A stretch of DNA of 25,466 nt from JAISFI01 sp031553775 (GTDB lineage Bacteria; Bacteroidota; Bacteroidia; Bacteroidales; Azobacteroidaceae): contig JAVBLA010000028.1 of the NCBI GenBank assembly GCA_031553775.1, forward strand, positions 1-25,466, given 5' to 3'. This document shows, one piece after another, positions 1 to 7,442 of the stretch. The notes beneath the pieces are model-generated. The model worked only from the letters and a program-made list of their open reading frames with translations. It was not told where the DNA came from and did no database searches. Positions within the stretch are counted from its first letter, which is position 1. Every line of letters begins with the position of its first letter. The position numbers were made by a program, and so were the translations under genes.

Positions 1-1
1 A

Positions 2-1132
2 TTATTTCCTGATATTTATGCGAAAGAAACATACACTTTGTTTCTCTATAGATGTATTGAACTTTTGAAAGATAAGGGGATTTTATCATTCATCATCCCC
101 GATACTTTTTTAAATCTTCACATGCACAAAGCTATCAGGAAACACATATTGACAAAAACAAAAATTCTTGAATTGGCATTATTTCCGTCTTCATTTTTCC
201 CCGGTGTAAATTTTGGGTATGCCAATCTATCAATTATTACACTTCAAAAATGTGATGACAAAAAAGAATGTTTGAATAATTCTTTTAAGATAAAGAACGG
301 ATTTACAAGGGTAGAACAACTTGCAGATACAAAAAATGATACGCTAAATGAATTATATCTGACTCAAGAAAAGGTTTTTGATAATCCAGACCATGCTTTT
401 TTTATTGCAAATAATGCGAAAGTGCTTGATGCAATCAATACTGTAGAATTAAAGATTGGTGACATTGCGCATTGTGTTACGGGTTTTTATTCCGGCGATG
501 ATAAAAAATTCCTACAAGTAATCAGTCCTGATTTGAAAAATGGGAAAAATTACGACTTGGTTGATGTTAATTCTATAAACAAAGAATATAAAAATATTTC
601 CGATATTCTTAGCGGTATAGAAGGCGATAGATATTATTTACCTATTGTAAAGGGAGGGAATACAAAATATTTGAAGCCGGAAGGTTGGTTTATGAATTGG
701 AGTAAAGAAGCCGTACACCACTATCGAACAGACAAAAAAGCAAGATTTCAAAACCCCAAATATTATTTCAAGTTCGGAATAGGCATTCCAATGATAAGCA
801 TTATTAGCATTACCGCTTCGCTTATTGAAAACAAATTATTTGACCAATCAATAGTTGGCATTTTTTCCAAAGATGAAAAATTGACATACTATCTATTGGC
901 GTTCTTCAATTCGCCAACTTGTAACCAACTAATCAGAACAATAAATCCGTCGGCCAACAATCCGGCAAACTATATAAAAAAGATTCCTTTTATTATGCCT
1001 GATGATGAAGCTTTAAAAGATATTACTGATAAAACAACTACAATTATTGCTTCAATAAAAGAAACCGGAAATTTTGACGAAACAATAGAAATGCAAATAC
1101 ATCAATTTTTTAAATCGCATTATGGATTTTAA
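2..1132 (+). CDS. N6-adenine DNA methyltransferase, Eco57I/TaqI class, 5'-truncated by the window
   Basis: The reading frame is open from base 2, so the gene starts outside the window and 376 C-terminal residues are visible. The first part has the pattern of the end of the catalytic domain of Eco57I/type IIG and BREX PglX-like methylases: YTLFLYRCIELLKDKG, then LSFIIPDTFL, then KILELALFPSSFFPGV. The rest resembles a TaqI-type target-recognition domain, with YYLPIVKGGNTKY, EGWFMNWSKEA and the closing NPSANNPANYIKKIPF. The SAM-binding and NPPY catalytic motifs should lie upstream and cannot be checked. By family knowledge it transfers a methyl group from SAM to adenine in a specific DNA site. 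It is followed after 10 bases by the KTSC gene and appears to be part of a five-gene operon, so it may protect host DNA from the nuclease encoded downstream. It could instead be the methylase half of a fused restriction-modification enzyme. Confidence 0.85.
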   Translation, partial: LFPDIYAKETYTLFLYRCIELLKDKGILSFIIPDTFLNLHMHKAIRKHILTKTKILELALFPSSFFPGVNFGYANLSIITLQKCDDKKECLNNSFKIKNGFTRVEQLADTKNDTLNELYLTQEKVFDNPDHAFFIANNAKVLDAINTVELKIGDIAHCVTGFYSGDDKKFLQVISPDLKNGKNYDLVDVNSINKEYKNISDILSGIEGDRYYLPIVKGGNTKYLKPEGWFMNWSKEAVHHYRTDKKARFQNPKYYFKFGIGIPMISIISITASLIENKLFDQSIVGIFSKDEKLTYYLLAFFNSPTCNQLIRTINPSANNPANYIKKIPFIMPDDEALKDITDKTTTIIASIKETGNFDETIEMQIHQFFKSHYGF

Positions 1133-1142
1133 ATAATAGAAC

Positions 1143-1361
1143 ATGGAAAGATATCGCAACATTGGAGGAGATTCCGGAGTGTCAGCATACGAAATCGGAA
1201 CTGATTATATCAAGGTAAAGTTTTCGGGGACGGGCAGGACATATACTTACAGCCATCGTAAAGCAGGAAGCGATCATGTCGAAAATATGAAAAGATTGGC
1301 TCAAAGCGGCAATGGATTGAATAGTTATATAAATAGACATGTGAAGTATCTGTATGATTAG
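1143..1361 (+). CDS. KTSC-domain small protein
   Basis: This 72-residue protein is almost entirely one domain resembling KTSC (PF13619). It has the pattern YEIGTDYIKVKFSGTGRTYTY, an alpha-helical middle (VENMKRLAQSG), and the ending GLNSYINRHVKYLYD. KTSC domains occur as single small proteins or as tails on nucleic-acid-related enzymes; their biochemical role is not firmly established and nucleic-acid binding is only a suggestion. The start follows the methylase stop by 10 bases, and the stop lies inside the next gene (8-base overlap), so translation is probably coupled. Within the operon it could act as a small adaptor or DNA/RNA binder for the methylase or nuclease; this is inference. No signal peptide or membrane segment is visible. 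Confidence 0.72.
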   Translation: MERYRNIGGDSGVSAYEIGTDYIKVKFSGTGRTYTYSHRKAGSDHVENMKRLAQSGNGLNSYINRHVKYLYD

Positions 1362-1824
1362 CAATGAAGATAAAAATATTGTCAATATTTATTTTGACAA
1401 GCCAATGTCATTTGAAGCGAGTAATATCAAGCCGTTGAATGGTATAATTGGTTTGTATTTCATCTTTACTTCTAACATTCACATTCAATATCCATTTGGT
1501 AAATCAAGATTGCTTTACATTGGAATGAGCGAAAAAAAGACAAACAGTATAGGTAGTCGTTTAATTGGACATTTTGAAGGCAAATCGAAAAATGTAGGAT
1601 TGGTCAGCTACCGGAAAGTTGAGCCATTATGGTTTACTTATATCAATATTGAAATGCTTAGGAATATATGGCATTTCCGGGTTGAAGATTTAGAAAGTTA
1701 TTTCATCTTGGATTTTGTAGAACACTTTGGTGTTTATCCGATTTGTAACAACAAGACAGGTTTTGAAATTCTCAATAATACACTTTCAACCGAATTCAAA
1801 ATTGATTGGGATTATTTTAAATAA
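1354..1824 (+). CDS. GIY-YIG nuclease-like protein
   Basis: The 156-residue product carries the hallmarks of the GIY-YIG nuclease fold. There is GLY at residues 33-35, YIG at 55-57 (19 residues between the two, longer than the usual 10-11), the catalytic-type arginine in GSRL (R69), the glutamate in DLESYFILDF (E114, followed by the usual hydrophobic helix), and a PxCNN segment near residues 129-133. All the residues expected for metal-dependent DNA cleavage are therefore present. It starts inside the KTSC gene and ends 7 bases before the next small gene, so it belongs to the same transcript. Some GIY-YIG proteins are type II restriction enzymes (Eco29kI, Hpy188I), and sitting beside a methylase suggests a restriction role here. 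A structural or repair role cannot be ruled out. There is no secretion signal. Confidence 0.75.
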   Translation: MISNEDKNIVNIYFDKPMSFEASNIKPLNGIIGLYFIFTSNIHIQYPFGKSRLLYIGMSEKKTNSIGSRLIGHFEGKSKNVGLVSYRKVEPLWFTYINIEMLRNIWHFRVEDLESYFILDFVEHFGVYPICNNKTGFEILNNTLSTEFKIDWDYFK

Positions 1825-1831
1825 TGAAAAT

Positions 1832-2023
1832 ATGGATGAAAACAAGGTAAAATCGGGGAAAGAAATCCTGGACGATTTTTTCAACAATATAACAACCATT
1901 GACGGTGTAGACATTTCTATTGCAAATAGTTTGAAAGAGCTATATACGCAGGGAAAGCTAACTGATAAAAATGTAGCCAATAAACTTCAAGAAATAAGAC
2001 AACAAAATGGCAACGAAAATTAA
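1832..2023 (+). CDS. 63-aa hypothetical protein of the methylase/ATPase operon
   Basis: I do not recognise a family. The start at 1832 (MDENKVKSGKEILDDFF) is preferred over a longer frame beginning at 1727, because the longer form would lie inside the GIY-YIG gene and its extra N-terminus reads like an out-of-frame shadow. The protein is highly charged and predicted to be helical: an acidic first half (EILDDFFNNITTIDGVD) is followed by a helix ending in NKLQEIRQQNGNEN. Its stop lies 17 bases inside the ATPase gene, so the two are likely translationally coupled in a roughly fixed ratio. A small subunit, adaptor or inhibitor of the ATPase is plausible but unproven. Such short, overlapping genes are common in multi-subunit defence operons. 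Confidence 0.65.
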   Translation: MDENKVKSGKEILDDFFNNITTIDGVDISIANSLKELYTQGKLTDKNVANKLQEIRQQNGNEN

Positions 2024-4436
2024 AAACATATCAATTACCGGAATCAGAGGCATCAAAAATGCCCTAACATTACCATTGAATGAGAAATCGATTTTGTTGT
2101 ATGGCGACAATGGCACCGGTAAAAGTAGTATTCCCGATGCTGTTGAATGGTTTTATACTGATAAAGTTTCCCATTTATCAGGAAGTGAAATAGATTTGAA
2201 AGAAGCGTTGCGGAATTCATATTTGAAGGATTCAGAAATATCCTTTACCTCTATTGACTACAATAGAAACAGCCTTAATGCAACAAAAAGTTTATCCAAC
2301 AAGAAAGGTAAATTCATATCAGAGTTATCAAACTCGTCCGAAGAATTCCAAAAATACCTTGCTGAATCTGAAAATGAAAATCTGCTACTCCGTTATCAAT
2401 TATTGCGAGAATTTGTTGACCAAACAAAAGGAGATAAATTAAAATATCTATCTGACATTATCGGCTTTTCAGAAGTCACGAAAACAAAGGAGGTTTTGAA
2501 GAAAGCATTTGGCTCTATAAAGACCGAAATAAAAAATCAGAACTTTGAAGCTCAAATTAATGTTCAAAAACAAACATTAATTGCAAAAATAGGCGCTGCT
2601 GTCAGCCAAGAAGAAAACTTATTTGAGAAAATTAATGAAATAATAATTCCTTTAAAAACCGGAATAACGATCAAATCTATTGCTGATATTGGCACTGTTT
2701 TGAATCACATCAAAAAGCCGGCCAATACAAAACAAGTAGCAGAACTTCAATTTTTAGAAAGCGTCAATCAAACTCTTTCCACTTTAAAAAGCGAAATAAA
2801 CTTTATTGACAAAGAATATCAGAAATATCTTTCAGAATTCAACAAAATTGCCGAAGATGTTCAGGCAATTATGCAAACTTTTTTAGCAGAGCTTTTAAAA
2901 TCGGGAGAAAATGTATTAATCAAGAAATATCACAAAGAAAATACTTGTCCATTATGCTTGCAGCCGAAAAATATTGAAGAATTAACCATAGATATTCAAA
3001 GGCGATTAAAAGAAATTGAAGAATCATCTATAAAGAAAGCTTCGTTTGATTCGACAAAACAAACCGTCGCCACTATCGTAATAGAACGATTAAGAAGATT
3101 AGATATGATTTCAGGCAATGTCTTGCTAAAAGAGCCCGAGAATCAAAATATCAAACAAGCTGTTGATGGTCTGAAAAACAAAATATCCGAATATCAAAAA
3201 GCAGCAAATGAGAAAGTAACCTCAGGAAACAAACTACCAATAAATGATAGTTTAATTTTATCAGATAAAGATTTCGAAATACAAAATGAAATTTCTCAAC
3301 GAGTTGAATCTATACAAGCTGCAATAAAAAAAGATAATTCAACAGAACTTTACGCTAATATATCAGCAGCAAAGGATGCCTTTTTGAAAATCAAACAATT
3401 TGAAAATGAAAAGAGCAAACTCGAACATCAAAAAAATTCCTTGGAGATTATATACAACGAATTTGTAAAACGTCAAAAGGAAGGCTTGGAAAGCTTCATC
3501 AATGCGTTTTCCGATAGTATCAATGAATTCTACCAATATATGAATCCCGGAGAATTATTTCAAGAAATACGGATTGTTACAATGGGCGACGACGATGAAC
3601 TAAATGGAATAACTATTGAATACAAATATAATAATGAGTGGGTTTCACCACCACAGAAATATTTTAGCGAATCACATCTTAATTGTTTTGGCATTTCATT
3701 CTTTTTGGCTTCTATAATTGCATTCAATAAAGAGAATAAATTTATTGTTTTAGATGATGTTATATCAAGCTTTGATACCAATCATAGAAAACGATTTGCA
3801 GATTTACTTTTTGAGAAATTTGCAAGCTATCAGATAATATTGCTAACCCACGAATCTGAATGGTTTAGTTACGTTCGACAAATTGCGAAAAAGAAAGGTT
3901 GGTTATTAGGAGAAATCAAATGGACAGAACCCAAAGGAACTCATCTTGATGAACAACCTAATGAGTTAAAAGAGTTGATTGAGTTTAATCTCGCCAACGG
4001 CACAATTACCATACTAGGAAATCCGATTAGACGATATTTAGAGGCCCTACTAAAAGATATTTGCTTAAACTTAGATGTCAAAGTAAGTTTCAGGCTTAAT
4101 GAGACAAATGAAAAACGAATGCCCGATGAATTATTAAATGAATTAAAATCAAAAATAAACAAAAGTGCTGGCCAAGATTTAAAAGATAAGCTTCCAGTTC
4201 TTGACCGTGTAGCCAATTCATCTTTGTTAGGTAATCTACTATCTCATGACAATCCATTTAATCCTAAACTTGGAGACTTGAAAGCTTTTTGGGCAGATAT
4301 ACAGGAATTGGGTAAGATTTTTATTTGTCAAGAAGCAGCATGTAAACGGCCAAAAGTTTCTCTGAAAAATTACGACAACATAGCGAAAAAAATTCGTTGT
4401 GGATGTGATAAGACGAAATATGATTGGAAAGAATAA
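2007..4436 (+). CDS. SMC/Rad50-like AAA ATPase with CxxC hook and C-terminal cysteine cluster
   Basis: The 809-residue protein has the split ATPase head of SMC/RecN-type proteins. Walker A is GDNGTGKSS (residues 33-41), a signature-like FSESHLN lies near 551-557, Walker B is FIVLDDVISSFD (579-590) with its acidic pair, and the H-loop is LLTHE (612-616). Between the head halves is a long charged helical region with a CPLC motif (C314, C317), as in Rad50-type zinc hooks, so dimerisation through zinc is likely. Past the head, residues 650-770 form an extra helical domain with a GNLLSHDNPF motif that looks like a degenerate HEPN-type segment. The tail has four cysteines (C774, C779, C798, C800) fit for a second zinc site. 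ATPases of this kind sense or process DNA in several phage-defence systems such as Lamassu. Here it closes the operon with a methylase and a GIY-YIG protein. It matches none of the named systems that I can recognise. Confidence 0.85.
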   Translation: MATKIKNISITGIRGIKNALTLPLNEKSILLYGDNGTGKSSIPDAVEWFYTDKVSHLSGSEIDLKEALRNSYLKDSEISFTSIDYNRNSLNATKSLSNKKGKFISELSNSSEEFQKYLAESENENLLLRYQLLREFVDQTKGDKLKYLSDIIGFSEVTKTKEVLKKAFGSIKTEIKNQNFEAQINVQKQTLIAKIGAAVSQEENLFEKINEIIIPLKTGITIKSIADIGTVLNHIKKPANTKQVAELQFLESVNQTLSTLKSEINFIDKEYQKYLSEFNKIAEDVQAIMQTFLAELLKSGENVLIKKYHKENTCPLCLQPKNIEELTIDIQRRLKEIEESSIKKASFDSTKQTVATIVIERLRRLDMISGNVLLKEPENQNIKQAVDGLKNKISEYQKAANEKVTSGNKLPINDSLILSDKDFEIQNEISQRVESIQAAIKKDNSTELYANISAAKDAFLKIKQFENEKSKLEHQKNSLEIIYNEFVKRQKEGLESFINAFSDSINEFYQYMNPGELFQEIRIVTMGDDDELNGITIEYKYNNEWVSPPQKYFSESHLNCFGISFFLASIIAFNKENKFIVLDDVISSFDTNHRKRFADLLFEKFASYQIILLTHESEWFSYVRQIAKKKGWLLGEIKWTEPKGTHLDEQPNELKELIEFNLANGTITILGNPIRRYLEALLKDICLNLDVKVSFRLNETNEKRMPDELLNELKSKINKSAGQDLKDKLPVLDRVANSSLLGNLLSHDNPFNPKLGDLKAFWADIQELGKIFICQEAACKRPKVSLKNYDNIAKKIRCGCDKTKYDWKE

Positions 4437-4495
4437 GATGAGAAGAATACACGAACCGCCGACTCACAGTCTGCTGAATTGCTTTGTGGTATTTT

Positions 4496-4522
4496 GAAAG
4501 TTTGGCACTCATCCGAACTTTC
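4496..4522. repeat. Short inverted repeat in the convergent intergenic region
   Basis: GAAAGTT and AACTTTC form a 7-bp stem with a 13-base loop between the converging ATPase and dehydrogenase genes. It could be a weak bidirectional terminator, but there is no clear T-run after it on either strand. The 150-base gap around it (4437-4589) holds no gene that I can support; the short frames through it lack family features. Confidence 0.3.
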
Positions 4523-4589
4523 GTTGTATTTGACAATTTTGCCTCTCATAGAAACAACGGCAACAGCAACAACCGTGGGCGCGATGAGA

Positions 4590-7403
4590 TTATTCCGTAG
4601 CCCGGTCCACCAAATAAACAATCGACTGATAAGTAATCCCGCTATGCATACTCAATCCGATTTCACAAGTGCGGCTGGTACTGTACCCATACTGTATCCC
4701 TTCAACTTTGCTTTTCAATCCTTGTAAAGCGCTGCTATTCAATTCAGGATAAAAGAACCCCCTGTCGCCCGCCCAGGCGCAACAACCGATTTCTTCGGGA
4801 GCAAGTACTTTTTCTGCACAAAGGGATGCCAGGGCGTATAACTTGTTTTCCAATCCCATTTTGGTATTGCTGCAGGTGCTGTGGATGGCGACAGATACAG
4901 GTAACTGCCTGAACATGAGTTTATCTTTTAGATATTCCAGTATATATTCCACCGGTTCGTACAGTTTCAATCGTTTATCTAAAGTTTCTTTCATCCGGTA
5001 AAGGCAGGGACTCATGTCGCACAGAATAGGGATTCTTCCGTTATCGCTGGCCAACAGCAGGGCGGCTTCCAGTTCACGCGCCTTATCCATTCCTTGTTTT
5101 TTGAATCCTTTGCTGTCGAAAGCCATGCCGCAGCAAAGCCGGTGGATATTTTCCGGATAGATGATTCTAACCCTGGCTTTCCGGAGTATTTTTTCCGTTT
5201 TTTGTACTAATGCGGTTTTTTCTTCATAACCGGAAGAAATTCCCATGGTGCGGTTGATGCAGGAAGGGAAATAAACCACTTCTAAACTGCCTGTTGCCGG
5301 AGTGTCTGATCTGTACGGCATTTTTGGACTTCCCGAAGGAGTATGGCGTGTCCACAAAGGAAATTTTCTTCCGGAAATCCGGAAGAGCATCCGGGTACAA
5401 CTTTCCATGAATCCGTATCCGGTGATTTGGCTGATGGTATGCGGTACTTTCAGCCAGAAACGCAGGATAGAAGTCAGCCCGGAGATATGGTTTGCCAGCA
5501 TGGATGCGATCGTATTGGCTGTTTTTCCATTGTGTTGCCACCGGAGTTCTTTGACTAATTTTTCGGTATTGATTCCTACCGGGCAGGCGCGTTCGCACAA
5601 TCCGTCGGTGGCACAGGTTTCATCCCCATTGTATTGGTATTGCTTAGAGAGTATTTTATAATCGCCGGAACCGGTTTGTCCTTCAACTTGTAATCGAACG
5701 AGCTGACGATAGAGTACGATCCGTTGCCGTGGTGTCATGGTCAGGTTACGCGACGGGCATTGCGGCTCGCAAAAACCACATTCGATACATTTATCGATCA
5801 GTTCGTTGGCCTCCGGAAGCGGTTTCAGGTTTTTGATCAGGATATCGGGATCGTCATTCAGAACTACGCCCGGGTTCAACAAGTTTTCCGGATCGAAAAT
5901 CTGTTTGATTTCCTGCATGATCCGGTAGATATCGCTTCCCCACTCTTGTTCCACAAAGGGAGCCATATTCCGTCCGGTGCCGTGCTCCGCTTTCAGGCTG
6001 CCGTTGAAACGGTTCAGGGTGAGATTTACTACATCCAGCATGAAACGGTGGTATTCTTCGATCCCTTCCCGGGAATTGAAGTTCGGCATAACAACGAAAT
6101 GGATATTTCCGTCTAAAAGATGTCCCCAGATAATGGCCCAGTCGTAGCCGTATTGCAGGAATAATTCCTGTAATGCTACCAGTGCATCTCCCAGTACATC
6201 GGCCCGGAAAGCCAGGTCTTCGATGATACAGGCCGTTCCTTTGGGACGTGAGGCGGCTGCGGACGTGAATAATCCTTTCCGGACTTTCCAATAAGTGTTG
6301 TATATAGCCGGATCAGTGGTAAATTCAATAGGGAAAACGGTTTTTATATCGCTCAGTTTCTCTGTGATTTCGAGAATTTGTTGCTGTAATTTGCCTTCAT
6401 CATCAGCAGAAGTGTCGATCAGTAAGGCTACGGTTTCTTCAGTTAAAGATTTTAATATCTCAGGCATTCCCTCAAGGTCCTGTACTACTTTAAGGGCATT
6501 CCGGTCCATTAGCTCTGCGGCACTGACGCTGCATTCCCTGAGCGGGGTAATGGCCTGGCAGGCCAACCGGATATGCGGAAAAAAAATTAAAGCGCTGGCC
6601 TTGAAACGATAATCGGGTACCGTTTCGAATGTTACTTCCGAGATAAAGCCGAGTGTTCCTTCCGAGCCTACCATCAGGTGTTGGATGATATCGACCGGAT
6701 CTTCGAAATCGATTAGAGAGTTTACGCCATAGCCACAGGTATTTTTCAACTCGAATTTATACTGTATTTTTTTTCTGACAGCAGGGGTTTCAAAGATTGT
6801 TTCCCGGAGTCTCAGCAAATTTCCGCAAAATTCAGGATGTTGCTTTTTAAAGGCTTCCCGGGTACTTGCGTTGGATGTGTCCAGTATGGAACCGTCGGGA
6901 AGTACGATCCGCATACTCCGGATGGTATGGTAACTGTTATGGAGGATACCGTAACTGGAGCCACTGGCGTTATTGGCTACAATTCCCCCGATCTTGGCGG
7001 CGGCGATGGATGCCGGGCTGGGGCCTAATTTCCTTCCGAAGCGGGCCAGGCGCATGTTTGCCTGTTCTCCAACCACAGCCGGACCGAAAGTCGCGGTTTT
7101 TCCATCAACCGATATCCGGGATGTATTGAACCCGGTTCCCAATTCTATCAGTACCGAATCTGAAATCGTTTGTCCGCTGAGACTGGTTCCTCCTGCTTTG
7201 AAGGTATATGGTAAACGGTATTTCCGGCATAATCCGATGATCGTGACGATTTCGATTTCTTTATCGGCCCGCACAATCACTTGCGGAATCTGGCGGTAAA
7301 ATCCTGCATCTGTTCCTTTGCCTAACCGCATGAGGAGGTCTGTGTAAATCTTGATGGAGGGATGGGACTGTTTTAGATCGGAGATGAATGATTGGATGGA
7401 CAT
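4590..7403 (-). CDS. FAD/Fe-S D-lactate (D-2-hydroxyacid) dehydrogenase
   Basis: This 937-residue enzyme is an FAD-linked oxidase fused to an iron-sulfur module, the YdiJ/Dld-II type architecture. The N-terminal third has the PCMH-type FAD domain (FKAGGTSLSGQT near residue 67; GGIVANNASGSSYG) followed by an FAD-oxidase C domain (WGHLLDGNIHF, KAEHGTGRN). Two 4Fe-4S motifs follow near residues 537 and 594 (CIECGFCEPQCP; CATDGLCERACP). Two CCG-type cysteine-rich segments come last (LCCGMAF; GCCAWAGDRGFF). The expected reaction is oxidation of D-lactate or D-2-hydroxyglutarate, with electrons passed to the quinone pool at the inner face of the membrane. The start at 7403 (MSIQSFISDL) is chosen because the 30 residues upstream are encoded by the repetitive AT-rich spacer. 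It is the last gene of a minus-strand cluster, 37 bases after the GH9 gene. The exact substrate is not decided by sequence. Confidence 0.88.
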   Translation of the reverse strand: MSIQSFISDLKQSHPSIKIYTDLLMRLGKGTDAGFYRQIPQVIVRADKEIEIVTIIGLCRKYRLPYTFKAGGTSLSGQTISDSVLIELGTGFNTSRISVDGKTATFGPAVVGEQANMRLARFGRKLGPSPASIAAAKIGGIVANNASGSSYGILHNSYHTIRSMRIVLPDGSILDTSNASTREAFKKQHPEFCGNLLRLRETIFETPAVRKKIQYKFELKNTCGYGVNSLIDFEDPVDIIQHLMVGSEGTLGFISEVTFETVPDYRFKASALIFFPHIRLACQAITPLRECSVSAAELMDRNALKVVQDLEGMPEILKSLTEETVALLIDTSADDEGKLQQQILEITEKLSDIKTVFPIEFTTDPAIYNTYWKVRKGLFTSAAASRPKGTACIIEDLAFRADVLGDALVALQELFLQYGYDWAIIWGHLLDGNIHFVVMPNFNSREGIEEYHRFMLDVVNLTLNRFNGSLKAEHGTGRNMAPFVEQEWGSDIYRIMQEIKQIFDPENLLNPGVVLNDDPDILIKNLKPLPEANELIDKCIECGFCEPQCPSRNLTMTPRQRIVLYRQLVRLQVEGQTGSGDYKILSKQYQYNGDETCATDGLCERACPVGINTEKLVKELRWQHNGKTANTIASMLANHISGLTSILRFWLKVPHTISQITGYGFMESCTRMLFRISGRKFPLWTRHTPSGSPKMPYRSDTPATGSLEVVYFPSCINRTMGISSGYEEKTALVQKTEKILRKARVRIIYPENIHRLCCGMAFDSKGFKKQGMDKARELEAALLLASDNGRIPILCDMSPCLYRMKETLDKRLKLYEPVEYILEYLKDKLMFRQLPVSVAIHSTCSNTKMGLENKLYALASLCAEKVLAPEEIGCCAWAGDRGFFYPELNSSALQGLKSKVEGIQYGYSTSRTCEIGLSMHSGITYQSIVYLVDRATE

Positions 7404-7410
7404 AGGAAAT

Positions 7411-7442
7411 AATTGAAAATTGAGAATTAAAAATTGAAAATT
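7411..7442. repeat. AT-rich spacer with direct repeat AATTGAAAATT
   Basis: The 11-mer AATTGAAAATT occurs at 7411-7421 and 7432-7442, separated by the related GAGAATTAAA. It fills the gap between the GH9 and dehydrogenase genes. Similar low-complexity runs made of short A/T blocks with single G or C bases recur at other gene boundaries in this window. Confidence 0.5.

Noticed and set aside
1727..1831. Longer form of the 63-aa gene, starting inside the GIY-YIG gene.
   Set aside because: The extra 35 residues are the out-of-frame reading of the GIY-YIG coding sequence; the start at 1832 fits the normal gap.
4447..4480. On the minus strand, a tRNA-His-like anticodon arm (CTGTGAG loop) followed by GGTTCG.
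   Set aside because: The anticodon stem has 4 of 5 pairs, but no variable loop, T-stem, D-arm or acceptor stem can be drawn; at most it is a relic or chance similarity.
4370..4727. Small open frames on both strands in the gap after the ATPase gene (for example 4370-4621 minus, 4479-4727 plus).
   Set aside because: They overlap real genes, have no family features or signal peptides, and look like chance frames.
5224..6291. Antisense open frames inside the dehydrogenase and other high-GC genes.
   Set aside because: They are shadows created by codon bias of the real genes, without family features.
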